Of a stretch of 30,000 nt of DNA, positions 11,231-22,429 are shown piece by piece. Numbering within the stretch: the first letter of the stretch is position 1; the number at the start of each line of letters is the position of its first letter. Source of the DNA: Actinidia chinensis (lineage: Eukaryota; Streptophyta; Magnoliopsida; Ericales; Actinidiaceae). Location: positions 1 to 30,000 of the forward strand of contig VIGQ01001615.1 of NCBI GenBank assembly GCA_009663005.1, in the 5' to 3' direction. Both the position numbers and the translations under genes were made by a program. The notes beneath the pieces were generated by a model. The model was given only the letters and a program-made list of their open reading frames with translations, was not told the DNA's origin and ran no database searches.

Positions 11231-13740
11231 ATCTTACTTAATTATACGTCTCTTGAATATGGAAAGAATCTAGTGTGAGATGAACTCTGAAACTTTGATA
11301 GTAGTTGTTTGGATGATCCATAACTAATCAAGGTTGACATTCAGTAGATTATCAATTTTCTTTCAGTAACTGAGATAGTTTACTAAAAACAAGAACACTA
11401 GTGCACTGGGAAGTTTGGGCTAACTTGATATTTTTCTGTTGTAATTTGCTGTACTAGTCAGGAGGGCGAGGATTGTGTCCAGTGTCTGTATATGAATCGT
11501 AATTTCTCTCGTGCGGAATGTATAGGTTGAGGTGGACACCTTCAGATTCTTGGATGTTTCTGCCCTCTGCTCCTTCAATAAGAATTCAGCATTTGCGGGT
11601 TCTCTTGACAAACTTCTTTCGTCCCCTCAACGGGCTACCTTCACTCCATACTAAGATGGGAGCTAGAATTTGGATCTACGATGATTTATAAAGGCCATCA
11701 GATTGCTGCTCCCCTGAAGTCAGAAAGTTCCCAGGATCCAGAACAAATGAGTTAGTACCATGCCCAGTGTAAGGATGTTTATAGACAGAATATGAGCTCT
11801 CGCATGCCACCTTGGTTGTTTATGTTGGATCGGAAAATTATACCAGGTCTGGCTGGAATTCTTAGGACTTGTAGGGTTATCTTTAATAAACAGGTTTGCT
11901 CTACAATTCAAGTTTTTGCTGAGATTTATTTTATGTTTGGCTTTAACTTTGCTTTTGGCTTGTGACTAGATTCTAAGAAATGAAGGGGTACTTGTCAATT
12001 GTCCACTGATGTCCACTGGGCTCCTAGGAAATTGATTTCTGAGGTCCAAATGAGAGAACACAGCAATGAAAGCTGGAAATCTTGTTATAGTATTATTTTT
12101 GGGTTGGCCACCAGGACAGTTGGTTGCTGCAGGGCTAGCCACTGTGTATGTCTTTTTAAATGAGATCCTCTTTGGTTTGTCTCAGAAGAAAGCAGTTGTA
12201 CTTTGGGAGGTTTGTTTCAGGAGTATGGCCTTATGGGTCAAAATGGGAGGAGAAGAGAGGTTTCAGGCATGATCTGATGATATTTGGCATGCCAAGTTTG
12301 CATTGAAAATATGTGCCTTCTGTCTCCATTTGAAAAAATTTGCTAGGGGAATTGGTACCAGTTAGTACTTGATTATGGCATGGTAGTATATGACATGAAT
12401 ACCATCTGCTGAAGTTTGGAACGTTTCCTTTACGCCTAAAATCTTCTCTTCCAGTTAGCCTGACAGTGAAGTTGAAGATTGATTGTGCTGTACAGGAAAT
12501 ATACATTTTCCTCATCCAGTACTTGTCACATTATTTTTTTACTTTTGTACTCTTTTATGGATGTATTGCAGATGTTCGAAGGACATGTATTGATAGGATA
12601 CGCATTATGCCAAATATTTTATCTGGATTATTGTTGGATTGCAGATGTTTGAAGGACATGGACTATGTTGTTGTTATTTATTCAAACAGGTCATCATGAG
12701 GGATAGGCATTTTTAGTATTGCTTGGAAAAGAGTTTTCTTCATGTGAATTTCTTCATTCATCTATTATCTGTTGCTTGAGAATCTTATTTGCTCGAACTT
12801 CCAAATAGAAGTGCATCTGATACTGTATTACATGTAATTGCGTTACATATGGTTATTCAAACAGGGAGTACACGTGGTACAATAATGTTCATATCTTTGA
12901 TCTCCATGATTAGTGACCTCCTTTTATAGTAGGGCACTTAGTTTTGACAAACCAGCTGTCATTGATTCGATTATGTCGTCTTAGCTGCGTCATTTGGCTG
13001 TTAATCCTCATGTACCAATGTGATGCTTCCATGCTTTCTTATATTAGATTGGCACATAAATATTGTCATTGTTGGAGGAACCGGTTGGGTACTTGACTTT
13101 GCATTCTAAGCATGTTTTGGGAGAGTTACTTACCCTGTTTTATGCGATGGAGATAGTACTTCTATATGGATTTTGCTTCTCATGGGATGCCCTGTTCTCA
13201 TTGTTATGTTTATTGTTTGTTTTCTTTTTTTGACTGCAATCTAGATTTGAGTCCAAAATTTTTGTTTTCTTCCAAGCTTTGGTCTTGCAGAAATTATAAT
13301 GGTCAGGGAGTATAGTTTTAAGATGACTCACCCGTGATTTTATTTTGTTATCCTTTCTGTTATCTAATTCCTTCATTTCTTCTTCTTGTAAATAATTTGT
13401 GTTGGAGTCTTTGAAGTAGATTGAACTGTAATGCTGTGGCCTCTTTGAATTGTACAGTGTATCGCTAACGAGTCTACCTTCACACCCACAGTATCCCGTT
13501 CACTGGAAACTTGAGATTCTTGGCCGATACAGCACTCTTAGTTAGCTATTCCCTTTCTGAACGTTGATATAACGAAAATGGGAGAGTAACTATTATTTTT
13601 TCTTTATCATATTTTTTTTGCTTTAGTTTGATATTATTAATTGCTGGTCAAGTTTGATATGTGTGATGATGTGTATAGAATTAGAATAAGAAAGGACATT
13701 ATGAAATGAAAGAGAAAGAAAGTATGTTAAATAAATTGAC
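11231..13740. other. No confident gene; intron-like sequence
   Basis: T-rich sequence with short, unrecognised frames. The plus-strand frame at 12066-12272 begins MKAGNLVIVLFLGWPPGQ and has two hydrophobic stretches, but matches no family I know. At 12565 and 12638 the 23-base segment ATTGCAGATGTTYGAAGGAC plus ATG is repeated with one mismatch, 73 bases apart, a small local duplication whose TTGCAG could act as a splice acceptor. Nothing else could be supported. Confidence 0.4.
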
Positions 13741-13744
13741 TCGG

Positions 13745-14200
13745 GTTCAGGGCTCTAAACAGGGCAAATCCATATAGGGCGTCCTGTGACCCTTGGAGGA
13801 CACACCATAGTCAAGCACCATGTTCCATGACACAAGGCGACACACAGAGCACCCTTCACGAACGTTTAGCTCGGACTCCTCGATTGTGGTCCATTCCCTC
13901 AGTGCCTTTAGAACTTTGAGGACCTTTTAGTGGCCTCAGTGCTTTACCGGAACCCCTCAGCACCTTCCAATGGCCTTGATGCTTGTGAGGACCCTTTACA
14001 CCCTTAGACATAGGGACACCTTTAGGCTCGTGAAGACCCTTGAAGACTGGGTACCGGGCAGGGCTGAATTCCATGTGCAGGATTATGGAAGGTCGGGGAA
14101 TTAGTGGATAGGGCAGAGAGAGGTCAAGGACAAGGCATCACTATTCCTTGGACAGGGTCCCCTCGCACATTGACCTATCTCAGAGAAAAGAAAATAGAGT
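13745..14200. repeat. GC-richer block with imperfect short repeats
   Basis: Words such as GAGGACCTTTTAG, GAGGACCCTTTA, GAAGACCCTTGAAG and CCTCAGTGC/CCTCAGCAC recur at irregular spacing between about 13890 and 14050. On the minus strand they give a Lys-Gly-rich open frame (13856-14074, with KG recurring in FKGLHEPKGVPMSKGVKG). The frame is best explained by the repeat itself. The block may be part of an old retrotransposon LTR or an unrelated minisatellite; I cannot place it. Confidence 0.4.
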
Positions 14201-16599
14201 GGGAGCAAAACAGAGCATTAATTTCTCGCAACAATTGGGTTTATAAGATTGCCATATATCTTTAATAAAATGCATTACTGCATTTCAATGCTCCAATGTT
14301 CATTCTTTGATGCCACCCCGAGGTTGGACAATCTTAAATAGAGTAATTGTTTTCCATTTATGGATCAACGAAGTCGATTGGTGATTATGAATGGGAATGA
14401 CTATAGATTTTGCTATTGAGTGGTTACTTCTTGCAGCAATCTACGGATTTGAGCATTCCATGTCGGTTGGCGGCATTTGCCTCTCAATGATACAATTTAC
14501 CATACTGAATAGAAAGTCAATTTAGAATGTGAAAAAGAAAACAAATAGAGAAATAATGGGGAAAGCATTAAATTTCATCGGGTGTTTTCAAACTATTTTA
14601 CCGACTTTTTAAGTGATATAAACGTATTGTTCTAACTTTTAGTGATACACAAACCCAAATGTTGTATGGATGTGAGATTATAAAGTTCTAATTGTTGGAG
14701 CAATATTACATCCTTTCATGCTGAGAACTAGCACTGTTGGTGTGCGTATGGCGCAAAGCTCCATTGATACAGCATTTTGCTGTTGAACCCTCTCAGATTC
14801 GACTACATAAGGAGCTGTGATCAGGGACCAAGATTGATGGACTCATTTTTGAGAATGATAGATGGGTAGGTCTCAGCTTCCAAAGGTTACACTGACGGTT
14901 ACAATGGAAGGCTATGCTTCCGCTTGGATATGTTGTTCCTCGATTACATTTCCCTTCTCTTTGGTTTTCTGATCTCAGTTTGACAGGAATATGATCAAGT
15001 TAGTAATTTTGTTGTCTCTTACTAGGTATTCTTCCAAGTAACTAGTTTGATAAACGGTTCCTTTTTAAAACGAAAAGGGGTGGGTGTGGTGATGTTTTCT
15101 AAATGTAAGGGGCCCGAAGGTCGTGATGTTATGTTAAATGTCAAGGGGTCGTGCCTTGCTGATTTTCTCTTTTTTTTGTTTGCAAGGCTTTGTAATGCTT
15201 CGATTTTTTAAGATGATGAGCACATTGAAGGGCTATATCCCCAACAAGACACCATAAGGCTTTCATTTTTGGTAGATCATCAAAGAAGAGGTTGTGAAGA
15301 GGCTTCTCCAGAGGACCATTCTTGTCTTTCCACTCGAGGGGTGTCATAGTACTGTCTGCTTCTTGATCTTGTTATTATTGCGAAGGGATATGCTTATTAC
15401 ACTAATTCAGTTTTTCCACTTATATCCTTATGACTTTGGATAGATTTCTGGAAAAAGGACAAAACTTAATTTGCACAGGTAGTTAAAAACTCCTTTAGGT
15501 GTTGAGTTATTGTAGTTTGTAATAAATTCACCCAAGTAACTGAGTTTATTATAAGAACTGATAACAAGCACCTTAACATTTGGGATAGGATTGAGAATTA
15601 ATGATCTTTGTGTTGTGTTTTCATGTTCGCCCCCACATCCCCCCCCCCCCCCCCACCTCTCTCTGAGGATGGGAAGCTGGGGATTATGGCTTGGGTGAGA
15701 GGTCGATTATAGAATTCAAAATGTGGGTTGCTTAACAAGGTTTGAAGAGCATCACTTGTATATTAGGAACTGGATTTTATTTTTTTAACACTTTATCCAT
15801 TACTTTGCGCTCTCTTAAATATTTTTTGACAATTCGAAGGGGTAATTTTATTGCGATTGATTGATTTTTCGATCTTAAGTTAGGTCTTTTCTTTAAAAAA
15901 TATACCGTTTTTTACCACTCAAATCCAATATGTTAGTATTCCTTTTTTTTGACGGAAAGTAAGTGCGAATGTACTTGTCCTTCAGCCAGTGTTTTCCTTG
16001 TTTTCTTATGGGGGATTAGTTTTCCTAGTTTTCCCGTGATTGTAGGCGTGCTAATTCATTGTCTATGTATTATGATATATTGTAATTGAACCCACTGCAT
16101 ATTTGGTTTAGGTGACGTTCGTCTTGTTTTAAATGTTGGGAGGGTATGTGAGATCCTTGCTAAACAGTTTTGGGCTTCTTCTTTATGATTACAATGCGTT
16201 AAAAATTTTCCTGGATTGCCACTATTATTTGCGGAGTTCCAATATTCTTTGAAGTTCAAACTTGTTGTGTCTTATGTTCTGTTGCTACTGATTTTTCCCT
16301 TTTCTATTATGTTATAGAGAAACTATCAGGCTCTTAATTTCAACTAGGGAATTTATTGATACCATCAAAGAAAGACCTGTGAAGAGCTGTCTTGGGATGT
16401 ATCTTTGAAAGAAGTTCTTTTTCTTACATTAAGGATGAATTGTACAGGTATGCACTTATCCTGTTTGCTTCTTGATCATCTCTCAGTTTAATTAGATTAT
16501 TCCTGTTATGTAATCAGGTTTCCAATTATCTTTTTACACTTCCCGCTTTAGTGATTTATATGAATCAAGCAAATGAAATTTTATTAATACCCTTAAAAT
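14201..16599. other. No confident gene
   Basis: There are short frames on both strands. The minus-strand frame 15141-15347 (starting MTPLEWKDKNGPLEKP) and an overlapping plus-strand frame are both protein-like, but neither is recognised. The short sequence CATCAAAGAA at about 15278 recurs at about 16366 with weakly similar flanks. A 16-base C run lies at 15639-15654. No RNA gene was found. Confidence 0.4.
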
Positions 16600-18230
16600 T
16601 TACCCTATATTAGAAACTGGTAAGGGTAACATTACGCATTCATTGCTAGGGATGAGCCATCCCAATAGGTTGACACCCACATTCAAGCCAATCATATGCT
16701 TAACCAAACCAAAATAAACACACTGACTAGTTGTCAGATATGAACCAGGATCACCAAAAAAAAGGGGAAAATCAAAGACAAACTAATAAAAACAGGAGCC
16801 AAAAGTAGACCATCACCTGAAATCCCCTCCACCAGCGCATACCAGGCCACTTCGCCCCCTCAGTTTTCTGATTTTTCAGTCCTCTAAATCTCCTTCAACA
16901 CCTCATGAAAATCTGTGAGTAAGAATAATTCGTTTGATAGAATCATCCATGATGTTATGAAGTAGACTTGACCGAAAAAACCACACCTACACTCTTAGCC
17001 AACTCAAAAAGGGAAGATGGATCAGGGTCCACGATTGGTGAAGACCAATTTTAATTCCTGGCCTTCCAGGAGATTAGACCATAATACACCATAGAATAGA
17101 GAGCGTGTACGAACAAGGACTTTTCCAATTCCCTTGTACTATTGCTGAAACACCAAACCATAAGGACTCTTCAAATCTGCAGGGGCAAAACCCTAGCAAT
17201 TATTCCACCAAGGCCATACAAGCTTGCCCAGATTTCTCAGAAAAAAATTGGCCTGAAGGAGTAGATGAGTCACTGATTCAAACAATCCTTGCAAAAAAGG
17301 GAACAGCCGCATTCCCCAAGTTATATGATATTCCTTTGTATAAGAGCAACATTCGGTTGAAGTTCAAAATCTTCTCCAAAATCTAATTACAAAAGATAAA
17401 TGGCCGTCATTGCAAATTGTAAATGGGAACTAGACACAGTTTTGAATCAACAAACTAAACTCATTTGATGAGATTCGCTTCTCTAACTCTTGAAATAGCA
17501 CATTTAACCTGTGAGACCACATGAAAAGGGAAGGGATCACGGCGGCCTCAATCCCTCTTGATTCTGATCTCCTTAGATGGTGAACTATTTATTCAGAACA
17601 GACAAGGAAACTGTTCAATGTATTCTTTCTCCATTACACCACGACTCTCCACATCCCAATCTTCCTTAGATATCAATCAGAAAATTCCAATTTACAGTAT
17701 ATGCCTTTCCTAATCAATTTGGACGACTATCCCGTTGTTTCATTTTACCTTCCCAGTCAAATCACGTGATTCAGTCATTAGCCAATTTACGGAATCCATC
17801 CAAAATTTGTCTCCCTCCTTTGAAGCCCCCATCTTTCACTAACTGGCCAGGCAGTACCTTTTAACTCTAGCAAGCCAACACTTCTTCTAGGCTTGTTTAA
17901 GTACAACCTACCATACTGATGGGGTCTTCTTAAAGTCTTTGAGATTGTAAAGACTGCCAATCTTTGGAACAAGGGGCAATAAAGATAGTGTTTAATCTTT
18001 TAACAATGTTTTTTTCCCTTTTTGTGAAATTCGAAAAAAGAAAGAACGACGTCCTCCTTGATAATACTGCAAGCTTTTTTATAAAATTAAAGTTGATGAA
18101 AACCATCCGCCTGGAGCCTTGAAATTGCAAAATCATTGACGCCGCTACGCACGTTTTCCTCATATAATAAAATGTCCTTCCAGTTGCCTTCTTCAGCGTC
18201 AGACAAGTATTTTCCGATGTCACCCATGAT
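16600..18230 (-). mobile_element. Decayed minus-strand coding remnant, LINE ORF1-like
   Basis: Between about 17400 and 18000 a single minus-strand frame stays mostly open for some 600 bases, interrupted by scattered stops. It reads CWLARVKRYC then KEGDKFWMDSVNWLMT (17773-17820), later YIEQFPCLF and VVSQVKCAISRVREANLIK. Another frame lower down reads VDPDPSSLFELAKSVGV (about 16980-17033). Composition matches the nearby LINE, also coded on the minus strand. The domain order and style resemble the nucleic-acid-binding ORF1 of plant LINEs, but no zinc knuckle was seen and no ORF2 follows, so this assignment is inference. An open plus-strand frame at 17105-17386 overlaps it and is unexplained. Confidence 0.4.
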
Positions 18231-18535
18231 CCTCAGGTCTGTCCATTATTTTACTCAAACAATTTTTTTGAGAAATAATCTACTTCCCCTTCTTTGATTT
18301 TCTTGGTTCACCAATAATTCTGCCCTCCATTATAATAGAACCAAACAAAATTCTTTCTAAATCTGTTATGGCATAGTACAGGAAAAAGACTTGGTGTGGT
18401 GTTCTAGAAATCACCAATTTTATCCAAATTGACCCATGATTACTTTGCTCCAAAAAAACCTCAGGCTTCTCTTATGATTCCCAAATAGAGGATATCCGTT
18501 AGCCTTTAACATTCAAAGCCTCTGGATTCGAAACT
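18231..18535. other. No gene seen
   Basis: Short AT-rich stretch between the coding remnant and the inverted-repeat element. A segment near 18330-18350 (AATAGAACCAAACAAAATT) resembles a transposon end, but no partner was found. Confidence 0.4.
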
Positions 18536-18550
18536 TAGGGCTTCGTTTGG
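18536..18550 (+). repeat. Left terminal inverted repeat with TAG target copy
   Basis: TAG followed by GGCTTCGTTTGG. It pairs with CCAAACATAGCC plus TAG at 20794-20808. GGC-N-N-GTTTGG ends are common in plant Harbinger-type elements. Confidence 0.65.
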
Positions 18551-18689
18551 TTCAATGGAATGGAATCGGATAGATGGAATGAAGAGTAAGAATGAGACTA
18601 GAAGACGCAAGAATACCGGTAGAGAAGGTTAGAATAGAAATAATAATCCATCCAATGTTTGGGTATGCATAAGAATGAGCGTAGATGCG

Positions 18690-19250
18690 AATGGAGTAGG
18701 AAAAATAAAACAAAACTATTTTCTTTTTTCTTTTTCAGTTTTCAGTTTTCATAACGTATTTTTTTTAGTTCTCCCCCCCCCTTTTACATATTTGAAGGAA
18801 ACTGTTTTCTGTTTTTATAGAACTCGCCCCACCCCCCCCCCCCCAAAGCATAAAAAAAAAAAAGCTTTTCTCCAACAAAATGTAAATATAACGCTTTTAA
18901 AAAAACTGAAAACAAAAATTAGTTTCCACCCAACCCCCCTGTTTTATTTTCTAAAAAAAACGGTTATAAGTTGACCGCAGAGAGAAAAGAAAAAATAGTT
19001 GCTTTAATCTGAAAACAGATGACAACTGTTTATTGACTAAATGAAAACAATTTTCCAGAAAAAAAACAAGTTTTTTTTTCCTGGGAAAATGCACATTTCT
19101 TTTTTAAAAAAAAAGGTTTTCTTTTCTGAAGAAAAAACTGGTTTTTTAAAGCTGAAAAACAGTTCCAGGAACACATTTTTTTTTAATCTGAAAATGATAT
19201 TTCAAGAAAAAAAAAGTTTTGTTTTACAAAGAAAAAAAGTATTCCGGAGC
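18690..19250. repeat. A/T homopolymer minisatellite-like block, left
   Basis: Runs of A, T and C alternate with recurring words CTGAAAA, TTCCAGAAAA and ACAGTTTTT at roughly 30-45 base spacing. The same words fill 19755-20110, so the two blocks are halves of one degenerate tandem repeat, now separated by the mitochondrial-like segment. Two C runs (18773-18781 and 18832-18844) lie at its left end. Open frames here are artefacts of the low complexity. Confidence 0.6.
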
Positions 19251-19700
19251 GGGGGGGGACCAAAAAGACGTTCTTCTTGGGCCCCGGCGAAGTTTCGAGT
19301 GCTCTCCGACTGCAAAATAAGTTAACAACAGGGGGAAGAAAAAGCCACCCCACCCCCATTATAACTGTAAGAAGATCCAATTTACCGACGTCGCTTTCAC
19401 CACTGGGTTGCCCCCCCTTCTTCTGCTAATATCAGAGGCCCGGCATTGGGCGAACGTGGGAAATCAAATGAGTTTAAGGCGGGGAGAGGGACTGGCAAAT
19501 AAGAGGAATGAACAAAGCCTTTCGGACGGGTCCCATCGGAAGGGAAAAGTACGAGGTCTCCCCTTCCGCCTGGTGATGGGAACGGAAAGACAAACGAGGG
19601 CCACCACCGAATCCCACTCCCTAGGTCAAGATGGGGGGGGAAGAGGCCGCGAAAGGATAGTCATCGGGGGAAAGATTCCAAGGTCAGACCTATGAGAAAG
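19250..19700. other. Mitochondrial-like DNA insert (candidate NUMT)
   Basis: The block differs sharply from everything around it: GC near one half, few homopolymers apart from short G runs, and purine-rich plus-strand words (GGGAAATC, GGCGGGGAGAGGG, CGGAAGGG, GGGGGAAAG) characteristic of plant mitochondrial intergenic DNA. A plus-strand frame of 95 codons (19408-19695, starting MPPLLLLISEARHWANVGN, rich in Arg and Gly) stays open across most of it. I do not recognise that product as a named mitochondrial gene. The open frame and lack of decay would suggest a recent transfer. Identification rests on composition and style, not on an alignment. Confidence 0.55.
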
Positions 19701-19754
19701 GGTGTAAAAAACAAATAATAACAAATACGTGTGTACTCGTGTATCGTCTAAAAA

Positions 19755-20110
19755 ATGAAAAGAGTTTTTAAGAAAACATTTTTTTAATCTGAAATGATTT
19801 CCAGAAACAAAAACTGTTTATTTTGAAAAAAACTTTCCAGAACACAGTTTTTAATCTGAAATTGATTTTCAGAAGATTTTCTTAAAAACCCCAAAAAACT
19901 ATTTTTTTTTAAAATACTGAAAAATAGTTTCAGAAGAAAACAGTTTTTTTTATCGAAATTGATTTTCCTGAAAACAGAACATTTTTTTCTGCGAAAAAAC
20001 CAGCAAAAACTAATTTTTTAATTCTGAAAACATTTTCCAGAAAAATGTTCTGAAAATCCGTTTTGTTGTTAAAAGAAAAAAATTAGATTTATTTTCTGAA
20101 AAAAAAAAAC
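19755..20110. repeat. A/T homopolymer minisatellite-like block, right
   Basis: About eight imperfect units carry the words TTTTTTAATCTGAAA, ATTTTCCAGAAA and AACAGTTTTT. Unit length varies between about 30 and 50 bases. The words CTGAAAA...TTTTCAG are partly self-complementary, so single strands could fold into A/T stem-loops. This block continues the one at 18690-19250. Confidence 0.6.
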
Positions 20111-20295
20111 TTTTTTTTTTTAAATCTAACAACAAAAAAATAGTTCTTTTGGTTTGGTGATGGTGGCGGTGGTGGGATTCTTCTTTTTTTTTTTTAAATA
20201 TGACAACAAAAAATAGTTTGGGTGGTGTTGTTGGGGGCGGTGGTGTGCGGTGACGATGGTGGGCGGAATTGGTGACGTTGTGGCGGTAGTAGGTA
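20110..20295. repeat. Duplicated T-run plus GGT-rich segment
   Basis: A T run, AAAT(C/A)T(A/G)ACAACAAAAAA, TAGTT and a GGTGGT-rich tail occur twice, at about 20110-20177 and 20183-20290. The second tail is longer (GGTGGTGTTGTTGGGGGCGG, then more). The G-rich tails have several GG/GGG tracts on the plus strand and could form quadruplexes. Confidence 0.55.
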
Positions 20296-20399
20296 GAAAT
20301 TTCAGTGTGGAACAGTGAAGATTATAAGAATGGAATGGCTTATTTCCTTCGAAAAAATTAGGGAATCACTATTCTTAATGGTTGAATTGAAAGGTCGCA

Positions 20400-20700
20400 C
20401 GTCACCCAGTTGTTGGCTCTTCTATCCGTCTGTAGGATCATGTTCCCCTCTCCTTAACACTTGGGTTTAAGGAGGAAAGATAGACTGGGCTTACGTAACC
20501 AGTGGTATCAGAGCAGGCAATAGAACATGTGTTCAGACCTCACTGCTACATAAATTAAATGTTACACGGTTGACCCTGTAATGAGAGATCTTGGCCAAAT
20601 GTGAGGGGACAGTTGGTGAAATATAAATAAATAGTTAAAGTTGCTCCACTCTCTAATAGCTTAAGTTTTTAGATGAGTGGTGGTTAAGTCTTTCACACTT
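20400..20700 (+). mobile_element. LTR-retroelement fragment with tRNA-iMet primer site
   Basis: TGGTATCAGAGC at 20503-20514 is the standard plant primer-binding site, complementary to the 3' end of initiator methionine tRNA. The flanks differ from the A/T repeat upstream, and downstream words such as AATAGCTTAAGTTTTTAGATG recall debris found in many plant genomes. No gag or pol is present and no second LTR is visible, so this is a short fragment, or a SINE-like derivative, lying inside the inverted-repeat element. Edges are approximate. Confidence 0.55.
20503..20514 (+). promoter_or_regulatory. Primer-binding site (tRNA-iMet)
   Basis: TGGTATCAGAGC is an exact 12-base match to the sequence used by most plant Copia and many Gypsy elements to prime minus-strand DNA synthesis. 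It normally lies just inside the 5' LTR, so an LTR end would be expected a few bases upstream, near 20500. Confidence 0.65.
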
Positions 20701-20793
20701 AAAATGGAGGAATGATAATTCCATTTGACATGCTCATTCCGGGATTTTTAATGAACCAACGTTAGAATGAATATCTAATGGACTACCAACCAA

Positions 20794-20808
20794 CCAAACA
20801 TAGCCTAG
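20794..20808 (-). repeat. Right terminal inverted repeat with TAG target copy
   Basis: CCAAACATAGCC followed by TAG. Its reverse complement matches the left end at 18539-18550 except at two adjacent positions. Confidence 0.65.
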
Positions 20809-21222
20809 ATTCTGGAAAAATTCCAGCTGATGAATCTTCTCTGACACTTTCAAGTTTTTTTTTTTTTGGTTAATTGATCCAATTCTCAACATTCCAAATT
20901 TTAAGCCCAAACTTTAAGGCCCTAAAGTTCTTAAAGAAGTTGAAAACCATTCCACCCCTCCACTATAGAATATTTCCACGTCTCTTGTAGGGGAGAGGAA
21001 AGACTGGAAGGGGGCCTCGGACCCTCTCCTCCTCCCCCTTCCCCTTGGCCTGTTGACAACCATACATCCAAAAATTCCTGAATGGTTTGGCCCTAGTCCA
21101 CATTTCATCAAACAAGGATCGGGGATGATCCCGACACAAGTCTAGGGCACTGCCATGGTGAATGTTTTTTTTTAAACTTTATAGCCAAACTTGGGAGACT
21201 GAGAAATCTATTCAAGTCTGCT
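20809..21222. other. No gene seen
   Basis: Sequence between the inverted-repeat element and the second LINE. The minus-strand frame 20914-21111 is short, partly Arg/Gly low complexity, and unrecognised. A pyrimidine-rich C/T patch lies at 21018-21047. Confidence 0.45.
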
Positions 21223-21224
21223 AT

Positions 21225-22420
21225 TTTTTTTTTCATAACAAAAAGAAATATAAAACTATTTTAATAATGACGAGGAAGGAAAGGGAAAACATCAAAGCAA
21301 AAAGGGAGCACTCCAACTAGGTGGCACCCAACCCTAACGCCCATCATCTGCCCCCACCACCATAAAAAAAGTTTATTACATAATCTCCAAAAAACTACAC
21401 AAACACAAAATACCCCGTTAGTTTTAAACAACAAATGCCACTCCTAAGAAATCCCCCCAAACCACACCTCAACAGTTACTGAAATAGTAACTGAGTAACC
21501 TATACGAAACACTAGAAAGATTCAATGCTGATTTTGAATCTAAAACCCGGTCTTGCATGGAGTTAAAGTTTGAGTTGAGTTAATAGGAAACCAAAAAAAA
21601 AACTCCTCGTTGAAATAAGTCCCCCACATCTTCCCAAATCGGTTTACCCCTTTAAAAATGGGTTTGTTTCCTCATCTCCCATAGTGTTTGCAATACTGCA
21701 AAGGGAAAAGCTCTCCATAGCAGTTGTCTTTTTCCTCCTTGAACTTCCTCCCAACCGCCAATGAACAGGGCCTTCACATAATTCGGTACAACCCAGATTA
21801 ATGCCTATCATACTAAATGTCACACCCAGATAAGTACCAAGCTCTATGATAGGCATACATAAACTATGATCACCATATTCCACCTGCCAAATTCACCAAA
21901 AATTTACACAACCTCACCTTTGTTGGATTTTGAAAAATCCCCAGCTGAGCAATCTATCAGTAGTTTTCAAGGTTCCTTCCAAAAATATTACCACCAGCGG
22001 AGCAGACTATTCCTGGCTGCTATTTTTATCTGCCTCTTGGAAGTCAGTCTATGTATATTTTCTACCTACTAAAGAGGTAAGATCCATCCTCCATCTTGTT
22101 AATGAATTCATTTAAATCCATCATACGCCTATTTACCCTTCAGGCAACATGTTCTTTAAGGCTAACAACTCCGCCCAAGGAGTCTCCTTTCCACCATAAA
22201 GTGGTTTAGATACCTGATTTGTTCCACCTAAAGTGCTCTTGTCCCAGATTGGAGAAACCTCTTAAAGAGCCCCCTTGCTTCTGACCCACAACTCCAACTG
22301 TCCCCTTCCTATCGCTACATGACCAATTTGTCTTCACTTGTTTCTTGATTAAAATGCCTGTGTGGCTTCTTCAGCTTTATAATTTTTGTTGAGGATCTCC
22401 ATTAACAGTCCCCCCATGCC
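21225..22420 (-). mobile_element. Second LINE remnant, 3' end of ORF2
   Basis: On the minus strand, 21661-21720 reads LWRAFPFAVLQTLWEMRKQT, preceded in the same frame by VKALFIGGWEEVQGG. This is the usual C-terminal tail of plant LINE ORF2, where an LW(R/K)xxPxAxLWxxWxxRN segment follows the zinc-binding domain. A T run at 21223-21233 lies beyond it at the low-coordinate side and may be the remnant of the poly(A) tail. Upstream on that strand (21790-22400) the composition is the same but the frames are broken, and no reverse transcriptase catalytic motifs were seen. It is a separate copy from the one at 3725-5830. Confidence 0.7.
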
Positions 22421-22429
22421 TCTTTTATT

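Larger units (their letters stand above)
18539..20805. mobile_element. PIF/Harbinger-like non-autonomous element, nested inserts
   Basis: The left end GGCTTCGTTTGG (18539-18550) and the reverse complement of the right end CCAAACATAGCC (20794-20805) agree at 10 of 12 positions. Both ends are flanked by the same three bases, TAG (18536-18538 and 20806-20808), giving the 3-bp target duplication typical of the PIF/Harbinger superfamily. Inside each end lie inverted GGAATG/CATTCC words, as in many Tourist-like elements. No transposase is encoded. The interior is low-complexity A/T repeat, a mitochondrial-like block, a GGT-rich block and a retroelement fragment, so the 2267-bp size reflects later insertions as well as the original element. 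Confidence 0.65.

Noticed and set aside
12066..12272. Short hydrophobic ORF as a membrane protein gene
   Set aside because: T-rich DNA readily gives hydrophobic frames. There is no homologue I recognise and no supporting context.
17105..17386. Plus-strand 93-codon frame (MYEQGLFQFPCTIAE...) as a gene
   Set aside because: It lies opposite a decayed minus-strand coding remnant, has no recognised domain, and no promoter or splice partner was found.
18675..19325. Plus-strand frames of 94-99 codons in the A/T block
   Set aside because: They are Lys/Phe-rich translations of A and T homopolymers within a minisatellite.
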